The position numbers were made by a program, and so were the translations under genes. 64,000 bases of DNA, from contig JBAUMC010000043.1 in NCBI GenBank assembly GCA_049578505.1, forward strand, positions 1 to 64,000. The letters are read 5' to 3'. A model generated the notes under the pieces. The model was given only the letters and a program-made list of their open reading frames with translations. It searched no databases and had not been told where the DNA came from. This DNA is from JAGVPT01 sp049578505. GTDB taxonomy: Bacteria > Bacteroidota > Ignavibacteria > UBA10030 > UBA8401. Below, one piece after another: positions 27,111-34,980 of this stretch (the stretch's first letter is position 1; each line of letters starts with the position of its first letter).

Positions 27111-27392
27111 ATGTCCGTTCAAATATTGATTCCAACGCCGTTGAGGCAATTTACTAATAACCTCGAGTCGGTCTCCGTTGACGGAGGCTCGGTTGGAGAA
27201 GCTCTGAAGAACTTGTGCGTCAAATATTCCGCGCTTCATAAACACCTTTACTCTGATGACGGGAAGTTGCGGAATTTTGTCAATGTATACATCAACGACG
27301 AGGATATTCGCTATTTACAGAAAGAAGCGACACCCGTTTCGGAGAAAGATGTCCTTAGCATCATCCCGTCGATCGCAGGAGGAGATCTATAA
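27111..27392 (+). CDS. ThiS/MoaD/CysO-like sulfur carrier protein
   Basis: Ubiquitin-like sulfur carrier of 93 residues. Features are VQILIPTPLRQFTN at the start, NFVNVYINDEDIRYLQ in the middle and VSEKDVLSIIPSIAGGDL at the end. The diglycine G90-G91, where a thiocarboxylate is formed, is followed by Asp-Leu, so the raw protein is not ready for adenylation. The codons for this end double as the purine-rich RBS (AGGAGGA) of the MoeB gene that starts one base after the stop. The neighbours point to cysteine synthesis and not thiamine or molybdopterin. Confidence 0.88.
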   Translation: MSVQILIPTPLRQFTNNLESVSVDGGSVGEALKNLCVKYSALHKHLYSDDGKLRNFVNVYINDEDIRYLQKEATPVSEKDVLSIIPSIAGGDL

Positions 27393-28544
27393 ATGGCAAA
27401 CGTTGAGTTATCGGGAGAAGAGGTCCGACGATACGGACGGCACTTGATCATGCCGGAGGTCGGAATGGACGGACAAAAGAAATTGAAGGGGGCAAGCGTT
27501 CTCTTGATCGGTGCCGGCGGCCTTGGCTCGCCGCTGGGGCTATACCTTGCGGCTGCCGGGGTCGGAAGGATCGGCATAGTCGATTTCGACGTTGTCGATT
27601 ATTCTAATTTGCAGCGCCAGGTAATGCATTCGACGAAAGATGTTGGACGCCCGAAGCTCGCATCAGCAAAAGAACGGCTTGAGGGTATCAACCCGTTTGT
27701 GAAGATTGAGACGCATGAAATGCATCTCACCTCCGAGAATGCGCTCAAATTATTTTCAGGGTACGATATTATTGTCGATGGCACTGATAATTTCCCAACC
27801 CGATACCTTGTCAACGATGCCTGTGTTCTGACCGGCAAACCGAATGTTTACGGAAGTATTTTTCGGTTCGAGGGGCAGGTATCTGTTTTTGCGATGAAAG
27901 ACGGCCCCTGTTATCGTTGTTTGTATCCTGAGCCCCCTCCACCGGGTTTGGTTCCGAGTTGCGCAGAGGGGGGGGTGCTTGGAATTCTGCCGGGAATCAT
28001 CGGCACGATTCAGGCCAATGAGACGGTAAAACTTATTATCGGAAAGGGAGAGCCGCTGGTCGGGAGATTATTGCTTTTCGATGCGTTGAAGACAAAATTC
28101 CGTGAACTCAAGCTTCGAAAAAATCCGGACTGTCCGGTATGTGGCGAACATCGCACAATCACATCGCTCATCGACTACGAAGCATTTTGCGGTGTACAAC
28201 CTGGCTGGGATTCTTTCACAAGGGAGGAGCAATACGAAATCACGGTTGGAGAGCTGAAACAGCGGCTCGACAAGAAGGACGACCTATTCATTCTAGACGT
28301 GCGAGAGCCGCAGGAGTATCAGATTTGCAATCTTAATGGTTATTTGATTCCTTTACGAGACCTGCCAAAAAGAATTAACGAGCTGGACACAGCTAAAGAA
28401 ATTATAGTTCATTGCAAAGTCGGAGGTCGAAGCCGCCAAGCCGTCGAATTTATGAAACAGGCCGGTTTCCGGAAGGTGAAAAACTTGGTCGGCGGGATCG
28501 ACGAATGGGCAGAGGTGGTTGACCCGTCGATGCCGCGATATTAG
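27393..28544 (+). CDS. MoeB/ThiF-type adenylyltransferase with rhodanese domain (MoeZ-like)
   Basis: E1-like enzyme that adenylates the C-terminal Gly of the carrier and loads sulfur from its rhodanese domain. N-terminal domain: GAGGLGSPLGLYLAAAGVG, VDGTDNFPTRYLVND, zinc cysteines C173/C176 (CYRC) and C247/C250 (CPVC), and C190 in SCAEGGVLG. C-terminal rhodanese (residues ~285-383) with active-site C341 in HCKVGGRSRQ. This two-domain layout is like mycobacterial MoeZ, which activates CysO. Last of the four-gene cluster; the next gene is convergent. Confidence 0.93.
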   Translation: MANVELSGEEVRRYGRHLIMPEVGMDGQKKLKGASVLLIGAGGLGSPLGLYLAAAGVGRIGIVDFDVVDYSNLQRQVMHSTKDVGRPKLASAKERLEGINPFVKIETHEMHLTSENALKLFSGYDIIVDGTDNFPTRYLVNDACVLTGKPNVYGSIFRFEGQVSVFAMKDGPCYRCLYPEPPPPGLVPSCAEGGVLGILPGIIGTIQANETVKLIIGKGEPLVGRLLLFDALKTKFRELKLRKNPDCPVCGEHRTITSLIDYEAFCGVQPGWDSFTREEQYEITVGELKQRLDKKDDLFILDVREPQEYQICNLNGYLIPLRDLPKRINELDTAKEIIVHCKVGGRSRQAVEFMKQAGFRKVKNLVGGIDEWAEVVDPSMPRY

Positions 28545-28627
28545 TATCAACGAACGCGTTGCATCGATAAGTTCGTTTGTCTTTTCGGAACATCTCCCCT
28601 CAAGAATTCCCAAATAGAGCGGGATGA

Positions 28628-30013
28628 TTACAACCGATCAAACCTTGCTTGGAAAAAGCGCAGGTACTTCGGTTCGTACACCATTTTCATTCCTTTGATA
28701 GTTGCGCGTTGCTCGAACACCGTTTCGACCGATTCCGCCGTTACGTCGCAATGTGCCTGTGTGTAGACACGTCGCGGAAACGTAAGGCGCACAAGTTCAA
28801 GCTTCGGATAGTAGTGGTCGCCGGTCTCTTTGTTCCGGCCCGCTGAAACAATACCGCGTTCCATCGAGCGAATGCCGGAATCCATATATAGCTCTGCTGC
28901 AAGAGTCTGCGCTGGAAATTCGATCTGAGGAACATGCGGAAGGAATCTTTTTGCGTCGAGAAATATCGCATGTCCTCCAATCGGGACAACAATAGGAACC
29001 CCGATGCTTTGCAGTTTTTCTCCTACATATTCAATCTGCCCGATTCTCGCTTTGATGTGTGCATCTTGAACACCTTCCTCGATCCCGCGCGCCATCGCCT
29101 CCATATCGCGCCCTGCCATCCCGCCGTATGTGTGTAGCCCTTCATAGACCACAACCATGTTACGCGCTTCCTCAAAAACGTCATAATCGTTTAACGCGAG
29201 GAAGCCGCCGATGTTGACGAGCAAATCCTTTTTGCCGCTCATGGTTGCACCGTCGGTCAAGGAGCACATTTCCTTTAAAATATCAGCGATTGATTTCTTC
29301 TCATATCCTTTTTCCCGCACTTTAATGAAGTACGCATTCTCCATTGCCCGGGTCGCGTCGAGGATCATTTTGATATTGTGCTTTGCCGTCAACGTTCGGA
29401 CGCGGCGTAAATTCTCCATCGATATTGGCTGGCCTCCCGCCATATTCACCGTCGCTGCTACGGTGACATAAGGAATTTTTTTCTCCCCGACCTTTTTGAC
29501 TAGGTCCTCGAGCTTTTGAAGGTCGATATCTCCTTTGAACGGGTGCACGCTTTGTGAATCATGAGCTTCATTGATAATAACATCGACGAATGTCGCGCCT
29601 GCCAATTCCTGATGAAGACGGGTTGTCGTAAAGTACATATTGCCCGGTACGTAGTCGCCTGGCTTGATCAGCAACTTTGATATAATATGTTCCGCACCGC
29701 GTCCTTGATGTGTTGGTACCAGATACTTGTAACCGTAATACTTTTGTACGTTTTCTTCCAGATGGTAATAATTCTTGCTGCCGGCATACGCTTCGTCTCC
29801 CAGCATCATTCCGGCCCATTGGTAGTCGCTCATCGCATTAGTTCCGCTGTCTGTCAACAAGTCTATGTAAACATCCTCCGACCGGAGAAGAAATGTATTG
29901 TATCCAGCCTCCCGGATAGCCGTAAGCCGTTCTTCGCGTGTAGTTACTTTCAACGGCTCTACGACTTTTATTTTAAACGGCTCTGCCCATGACCGACGTT
30001 CTAATTTCGCCAT
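28628..30013 (-). CDS. Tyrosine phenol-lyase-like beta-eliminating lyase
   Basis: PLP enzyme of the tryptophanase/tyrosine phenol-lyase family, 461 residues, making pyruvate and ammonia from an aromatic amino acid. The PLP lysine is in SGKKDLLVNIGG (about residue 262). Sequence follows the Citrobacter tyrosine phenol-lyase more closely than TnaA: NTFLLRSEDVYIDLLTDSGT, GNMYFTTTRLHQE, and SMERGIVSAGR, where the Arg sits at the TPL phenol-site position (Ile in E. coli TnaA), plus LRFFQARFD at the end. Tryptophanase remains the alternative. Divergent from glcD, with both promoters expected in the 124-bp gap 30014-30137. Confidence 0.8.
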   Translation of the reverse strand: MAKLERRSWAEPFKIKVVEPLKVTTREERLTAIREAGYNTFLLRSEDVYIDLLTDSGTNAMSDYQWAGMMLGDEAYAGSKNYYHLEENVQKYYGYKYLVPTHQGRGAEHIISKLLIKPGDYVPGNMYFTTTRLHQELAGATFVDVIINEAHDSQSVHPFKGDIDLQKLEDLVKKVGEKKIPYVTVAATVNMAGGQPISMENLRRVRTLTAKHNIKMILDATRAMENAYFIKVREKGYEKKSIADILKEMCSLTDGATMSGKKDLLVNIGGFLALNDYDVFEEARNMVVVYEGLHTYGGMAGRDMEAMARGIEEGVQDAHIKARIGQIEYVGEKLQSIGVPIVVPIGGHAIFLDAKRFLPHVPQIEFPAQTLAAELYMDSGIRSMERGIVSAGRNKETGDHYYPKLELVRLTFPRRVYTQAHCDVTAESVETVFEQRATIKGMKMVYEPKYLRFFQARFDRL

Positions 30014-30137
30014 AGATACTCCTAGTACAGTTCGTTGACTTTCGAAATTGAATTTGCTATCATAATTTTAACTGTTTCAATATACTGATTCTCCATCCGA
30101 TGTTCAACGCCATCTCCTCGAAGATAAAACAACTTCA

Positions 30138-31595
30138 ATGATCAGTCCGACAGTCCTTCAGAAAATCTCTCAGATAGCGGGAAAAAATAATTTTCTTGAT
30201 TCTCAGGAAGATAAGATAGCGTATTCGTATGATGGCACGCCATTGCTGCACTCCTTGCCCGACGCGATTGTCATTCCTCATACGAAGGAAGAAATTTCCA
30301 AAATTCTCGCATTGGCAAACGAGGAACACTTTGCGATTGTCCCTCGAGGCTCCGGTTCGGGACTCAGCGGCGGTTCAATCCCTGTGGAAAATTCAATCGT
30401 AATGCTTATGTCCCATTGGAACAAGATTCTGGAAGTGGATACGGAGAATTTAACCGCTCTGGTAGAGCCAGGCGTTATCACAGCAGATGTACATTCGGCG
30501 GTTGAAAAATTGGGGTTATTCTATCCGCCTGATCCGGGAAGCATGAATATTTGCACGATCGGCGGAAATGTTGCAGAGAACGCGGGCGGCCTGCGTGGAC
30601 TGAAGTATGGTGTAACAAAGAACTACGTGATGGGACTTGAAACCGTGCTTCCAACCGGGGAAATTATTTTTTCCGGCGGTAAAATGGTAAAGGATGTGGC
30701 AGGCTATAATTTAAAAGACTTTTTCGTCGGCTCGGAGGGAACGCTCGGAGTTTTCACAAAAATACTTCTAAAACTCATTCCTAAACCTGAAACTAGCAAG
30801 ACGATGCTCGCGTACTTTCAGACTCGAAATGATGCTGCGGAAGCGGTCTCTGCAATCATTGCTGCCCATGTTATTCCGGTTACCGTCGAATTCTTGGATC
30901 GAACAACGATTAAATGCGTTGAAGAGTATGCACATCTTGGTCTGCCGACGTCGATTGAATCATTGTTATTAATTGAAGTGGACGGCCGTGCTGCAATCGT
31001 AGAAGAGGACGCTGCAAAGGTAGTGGAACTATGCAAAAAGCACAAATGCACAGAAATCAATACAGCGCATAATGAGTCTGATGCCGTTCGATTGAAGACC
31101 GCACGCCGCGCTGCATTTTCCGCTCTGGCACGCGTAAAGCCCACGACAATTTTGGAAGATGTTACAGTGCCTCGCAGTGAAATTGCTCCAATGATTGAGC
31201 GAATCATTTCGATAGGAAAACATTACGACGTCATGTTTGGAATATTTGGGCACGCCGGCGATGGCAATCTTCATCCCACCTGTTTGACGGATGAACGAGA
31301 CAAAGATGAGATTCAACGGGCAGAATCAGCGTTCGAGGAAATTTTCAACGAGTCGATAAAATTGGGGGGAACGATTACAGGCGAGCACGGCACCGGTTTA
31401 GCAAAGAAAAAATTTCTTACCGCAGTAGCTGGTATCCCTGCCGTGGAAATGATGAGATCGATAAAATCTTCTATTGACCCTAATAGCGTTCTAAATCCGG
31501 GTAAAATCTTCTCGATTAAGCCTAAATGCGAAGGAAATCTTCCTCGGAGTCAAGAGCAAATCAGAAAGTTTGAAGAACTGGGCGCATGGACATGA
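30138..31595 (+). CDS. glcD: FAD-linked glycolate/D-lactate oxidase subunit, GlcD-like
   Basis: FAD enzyme of the 2-hydroxy-acid oxidase (FAD_binding_4) family, 485 residues. Seen: the FAD-binding VPRGSGSGLSGGSIPV, DPGSMNICTIGGNVAENAGG, KDVAGYNLKDFFVGSEGTLG, and catalytic-domain IFGHAGDGNLHP and GTITGEHGTGLAKKKFL. It would oxidise glycolate or D-lactate and pass electrons to the Fe-S subunit encoded next. No GlcE gene lies between. Substrate cannot be fixed from sequence. Confidence 0.9.
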   Translation: MISPTVLQKISQIAGKNNFLDSQEDKIAYSYDGTPLLHSLPDAIVIPHTKEEISKILALANEEHFAIVPRGSGSGLSGGSIPVENSIVMLMSHWNKILEVDTENLTALVEPGVITADVHSAVEKLGLFYPPDPGSMNICTIGGNVAENAGGLRGLKYGVTKNYVMGLETVLPTGEIIFSGGKMVKDVAGYNLKDFFVGSEGTLGVFTKILLKLIPKPETSKTMLAYFQTRNDAAEAVSAIIAAHVIPVTVEFLDRTTIKCVEEYAHLGLPTSIESLLLIEVDGRAAIVEEDAAKVVELCKKHKCTEINTAHNESDAVRLKTARRAAFSALARVKPTTILEDVTVPRSEIAPMIERIISIGKHYDVMFGIFGHAGDGNLHPTCLTDERDKDEIQRAESAFEEIFNESIKLGGTITGEHGTGLAKKKFLTAVAGIPAVEMMRSIKSSIDPNSVLNPGKIFSIKPKCEGNLPRSQEQIRKFEELGAWT

Positions 31596-31714
31596 AATGT
31601 AAGGAAGGAGTTCATCGATTTTGCCGCTGCTTGCAATTTTTGAAAACGGTTGATATCTAGGTGTAAGGAAGGTTGGAAATGAAATTCGTCTTATTTTTGA
31701 AAGCGTAAGTAGTT

Positions 31715-33049
31715 ATGGCGGATCAAACTACAAAGAACGCTTTACCAGAAAAGAATAAATCCGGATTCATCGGCATCGATATTCCGAGTTATGATTTTAT
31801 CACTAATTGCATGCATTGCGGTTTATGCCTGCCTACTTGTCCCACGTACGTATTGACTGGCTCAGAAAAATCGTCACCTCGCGGACGTATAAGGCTAATG
31901 AAATCCGTCGCTGACGGCGATATGGAAATTACCCCCGGCTTTGTTGACGAAATGAATTTTTGCCTCGACTGCCAGGCGTGCGAAACGGCGTGTCCGGCCG
32001 GAGTTAAATATGGAGCCCTGATTGAAGCTGCCCGAAATCAGATTTACAAACAGGGAAGAGTGACTCGGTTGGAAAAATGGCTGAAGAGCATATTTCTGGC
32101 CGAGATCCTTGCATCAAAAAGAAAGATAAAGTTTCTTGCGATACTGCTTCGATTCTATCAACGGTCTGGTTTGGAATGGTTTGCAACAAGAGCAAGTCTT
32201 CTTGATCGCCTCATGCCAAAAATGGCAAAGCTTCAACGTTTTTCCCCTCGCATCAACAAAAAATCCTTTGATGAATTATTTCCTGAAATAATCCGTCCGG
32301 TTGGAGCTGTTAAGCATCGCGTGGCTTTTCTTTCAGGCTGCATTATGAATGTTGCTTTTGCCGACGTAAACGCCGACACTGTCGAAGTGCTTAGGCGAAA
32401 CGGATGCGAAATTATTGTGCCGCGAACGCAAGAATGTTGCGGTTCTTTGCAGGCGCACAACGGAGATTTCGAATCCGCAAGAAAGCTTGCACGCCGCAAT
32501 ATCGATATTTTTATGGAATACGAATTTGAGGCAATCGTCATCAACTCGGCAGGATGCGGTGCATTCATGAAAGAATATGATCGTTATCTCGCAGAAGACA
32601 TTCAGTATGCTGAAAAAGCCAAATTTGTTTCCTCTAAAGTGAAAGACCTGACTGAGTTTTTGGTCTCCATCAATTTTGAGAAACCTTCACGTCCGCTCAG
32701 CGTTCGGGTGGCATACCATGACGCCTGCCATCTTGTTCATGCTCAACACATTTACTCGGAGCCCCGTGAAATCTTGAGAGCAGTACCAGGGCTCGATCTT
32801 GTTGAACTAACGGAGTCGACATGGTGCTGCGGTAGCGCCGGCATTTACAATATCATGCGTTATGATGATTCAATGAAATTTCTCGAACGCAAAGTAAGAA
32901 ACGTTGAAACAACGGGGGCAGAGCTCATCGTTGCATGTAATCCAGGATGTTTGGCGCAGCTCAATCAAGGGTTGAATATGTATAACGTTAAAGGAGAAGC
33001 GATCCATCTTGCGACGCTATTGCAAAGGGCTTACGCGAAGTCAGATTAA
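31715..33049 (+). CDS. glcF: Fe-S heterodisulfide-reductase-like (CCG) subunit, GlcF-like
   Basis: 444-residue iron-sulfur protein. Two ferredoxin motifs, CMHCGLCLPTCP and CLDCQACETACP, lie near residues 32-95. Two CCG domains follow (CCGSLQAHNGD; HDACHLVHAQ with WCCGSAGIYN). This is the layout of GlcF and related lactate/glycolate oxidase subunits that hand electrons to the membrane. A 119-bp gap without any ORF separates it from glcD; co-transcription is likely but not shown. Confidence 0.9.
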   Translation: MADQTTKNALPEKNKSGFIGIDIPSYDFITNCMHCGLCLPTCPTYVLTGSEKSSPRGRIRLMKSVADGDMEITPGFVDEMNFCLDCQACETACPAGVKYGALIEAARNQIYKQGRVTRLEKWLKSIFLAEILASKRKIKFLAILLRFYQRSGLEWFATRASLLDRLMPKMAKLQRFSPRINKKSFDELFPEIIRPVGAVKHRVAFLSGCIMNVAFADVNADTVEVLRRNGCEIIVPRTQECCGSLQAHNGDFESARKLARRNIDIFMEYEFEAIVINSAGCGAFMKEYDRYLAEDIQYAEKAKFVSSKVKDLTEFLVSINFEKPSRPLSVRVAYHDACHLVHAQHIYSEPREILRAVPGLDLVELTESTWCCGSAGIYNIMRYDDSMKFLERKVRNVETTGAELIVACNPGCLAQLNQGLNMYNVKGEAIHLATLLQRAYAKSD

Positions 33050-33216
33050 GTGTAACGGGAATTCACTGAATGGTCTTTATTTTGAAGGCTCGTTTACACT
33101 AATGGGAAAGAAAATCCTTCTTTCAGCATTCGGAATTCAAACGGAACTGTCCATCAACATTTTTCATGGTCACGAAAAAGCCTGATTAAGGCTTCGTTCT
33201 TAACAAGGAGAATACA

Positions 33217-34293
33217 ATGGATATTAAAAACACGCGCAGAGATTTTATGAAGACGTTGACCCTTTTTGGTTTTGGGTCCGCCTTCCTATCCCAAAAGGGT
33301 TTTTCGGCAACCGGATTGGGATTTCCGACAACTGGAAAGGGAATAGTGGTTTCAAGCGCAAACGGGCTCCAGGCGATAGAAAAGGCCAGTCAACTTATTA
33401 AAAGCGGTGCCGATGCTCTGGATGCCGTGATTGCGGCAGTCAACATTGTCGAGGATGATCCAAATGACATGTCTGTTGGTTTGGGAGGGTTGCCCAACGC
33501 AGATGGCGTTGTAGAGCTCGATGCTTCAGTGATGCATGGGCCATCTCACCGTGCGGGAGCAGTTGGTGCGCTGCAAAATATCAAAAACCCCTCAAAGGTG
33601 GCAAAGATGGTGATGGATCGAACAGACCATGTATTTCTGGTAGGAGAAGGCGCGCTTAAATTTGCGAAGATGCACGGTTTTAAAGAAGAGAATCTCCTTA
33701 CTGAACAATCGAGAGAAGAGTGGGTGCGTTGGAAAGAGACCCTCAGCAACGAGGACGATTATTTACCACCCCATACAATTGAGGATAAAGATATTGGCGA
33801 AGGAATCAAGAAAGCTCTTCAAACGTACGGTACTATAAATTGTTTGGGATTGGATTTACAGGGAAATCTTTCAGGCGTTACTACTACAAGTGGACTGTCC
33901 TATAAGATTCCGGGCAGGGTGGGCGATTCACCAATAATTGGTGCCGGACTGTACGTCGACAATGAGATCGGCGCTGCCGGCTCGACTGGCCGTGGCGAGG
34001 CTAACATTGCCAACTGCAGCAGCGTCATGATCGTCGAGTATATGAAACGGGGGGAATCGCCGGAAGAAGCTTGCTTAATGGCTTGTAAAAGGATTGTGGA
34101 GCATACAAAAGAGAAACGCCTCCTCGATGAGAATGGAAGACCAAAATTTGATGTAAAATTTTATGCACTAAATAGAAAGGGGGAGTATGGGGGAGCCTCG
34201 ATATGGAGCAAGGGGACGTTTGCAGTCAATGAAGGTCAAATCAGTAAACTTCTACCTTTGGCATATTTATATGAAAGACCAGAGAAGAAGTAA
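33217..34293 (+). CDS. Glycosylasparaginase/isoaspartyl-peptidase family Ntn hydrolase, Tat-exported
   Basis: N-terminal nucleophile amidohydrolase, 358 residues. It begins with a twin-arginine signal (NTRRDFMKTLTLFGFG). The precursor should self-cleave before the Thr in QTYGTINCLGLD, giving a Thr nucleophile; downstream TTTSGLSYKIPGRVGDSPI, IGAGLYVDNEIGAAGSTG and GRGE match the Flavobacterium glycosylasparaginase. That enzyme has Asp-Thr at the cleavage point, while this one has Gly-Thr, as in plant-type asparaginases. It likely acts in the periplasm on Asn-linked glycans or isoaspartyl peptides. AAGGAG lies just before the ATG. Confidence 0.85.
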   Translation: MDIKNTRRDFMKTLTLFGFGSAFLSQKGFSATGLGFPTTGKGIVVSSANGLQAIEKASQLIKSGADALDAVIAAVNIVEDDPNDMSVGLGGLPNADGVVELDASVMHGPSHRAGAVGALQNIKNPSKVAKMVMDRTDHVFLVGEGALKFAKMHGFKEENLLTEQSREEWVRWKETLSNEDDYLPPHTIEDKDIGEGIKKALQTYGTINCLGLDLQGNLSGVTTTSGLSYKIPGRVGDSPIIGAGLYVDNEIGAAGSTGRGEANIANCSSVMIVEYMKRGESPEEACLMACKRIVEHTKEKRLLDENGRPKFDVKFYALNRKGEYGGASIWSKGTFAVNEGQISKLLPLAYLYERPEKK

Positions 34294-34773
34294 CCCCGGA
34301 TTTCGGTACTGGCTCAAATTGTCATTCCCCCTTGCCTAATGCATCCTTTTGGGAAAAGCGGAAAACCAAATATTCACTTTTTACTGCACCATGGAAGCCC
34401 ACTTCTATGGACATGACAATTTTTAATCAAATTAAGCTATTACCCGGAATTCATAAATTTACAATCTCATTATTGAGCGATTGTGAAAATTATTTAATAA
34501 AGAGATTGATAATTTTGGTCCTACAAGCTTTGTATTCAAGACGCCACCTGATGCAAGAATTAATATTATTATCAAGACCGAATGAACCTATTAACTATCA
34601 TACTTATAGATATCAATTGAACGAGAACTAATCGGAGTAAATAAAAATTAGATGTAAAATCAACGGGTCATGGACAACCTTTTGATTATAAAATATCGAG
34701 ACAATTCATGTTCCACAATAGTTAAAAATTCTTGCCTTGGTATGTGAAGTTTGCTATATTAACGACACTAAGC
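34294..34773. other. Gene-poor interval with repeat copy
   Basis: No gene is supported. The first ~150 bases hold a copy of the dispersed repeat (34306-34446). The rest is AT-rich and has no clear ORF, hairpin or RNA until the tRNA. The promoter of the tRNA should lie in the last ~60 bases, but I see no motif worth naming. Confidence 0.6.
34306..34446 (+). repeat. Dispersed intergenic repeat, copy 1 (short form)
   Basis: Starts with GGTACTGGCTCAAATTGTCATTCCC, here split as GGCTCAAATTGTCATTCCC, and ends with GACATGACAATTTTTAATC followed by AAATTAAGC. Interior blocks TATTCACTTTTTACTGCACC and GGAAGCCCACTT match the copy at 57149-57366 (reverse strand), and the right end matches the copy at 52475-52738. 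It lacks the middle part containing the small palindrome of the other two. No coding function. Confidence 0.7.
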
Positions 34774-34859
34774 GCCAAAGTGGCGGAATTGGTAGACGCG
34801 CTGGACTCAAAATCCAGTCTGGCTTACCCCAGGTGAGGGTTCGAGTCCCTCCTTTGGTA
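34774..34859 (+). tRNA. tRNA-Leu(CAA)
   Basis: The acceptor arm GCCAAAG pairs with CTTTGGT (one G-U pair). The anticodon arm CTGGA/TCCAG encloses the loop CTCAAAA, so the anticodon is CAA (reads UUG). A long variable arm typical of class II leucine tRNAs (near 34821-34838) and a T-loop GGTTCGAGTCC are present. The discriminator is A at 34859; the CCA end is not encoded. Length 86 bases. Confidence 0.97.
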
Positions 34860-34980
34860 CGATTTTAATCAGGGGCTTCCTGATAATTTATTGTTTCGCA
34901 ATCGATATGAGTTAAGAGGACATGGAGGTCACGCATCAAATTTCTACGATGTAGCTTTGTCGTATCTATCATAGTTTCCA

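Noticed and set aside
33176..33193. Small hairpin AAGCCT/AGGCTT before the glycosylasparaginase gene
   Set aside because: Six-base stem without a proper T-run; too weak to call a terminator or riboswitch.
34332..34631. Open frame of 99 codons after the glycosylasparaginase gene
   Set aside because: It mostly covers the dispersed repeat and AT-rich DNA; no RBS, no recognisable protein pattern.
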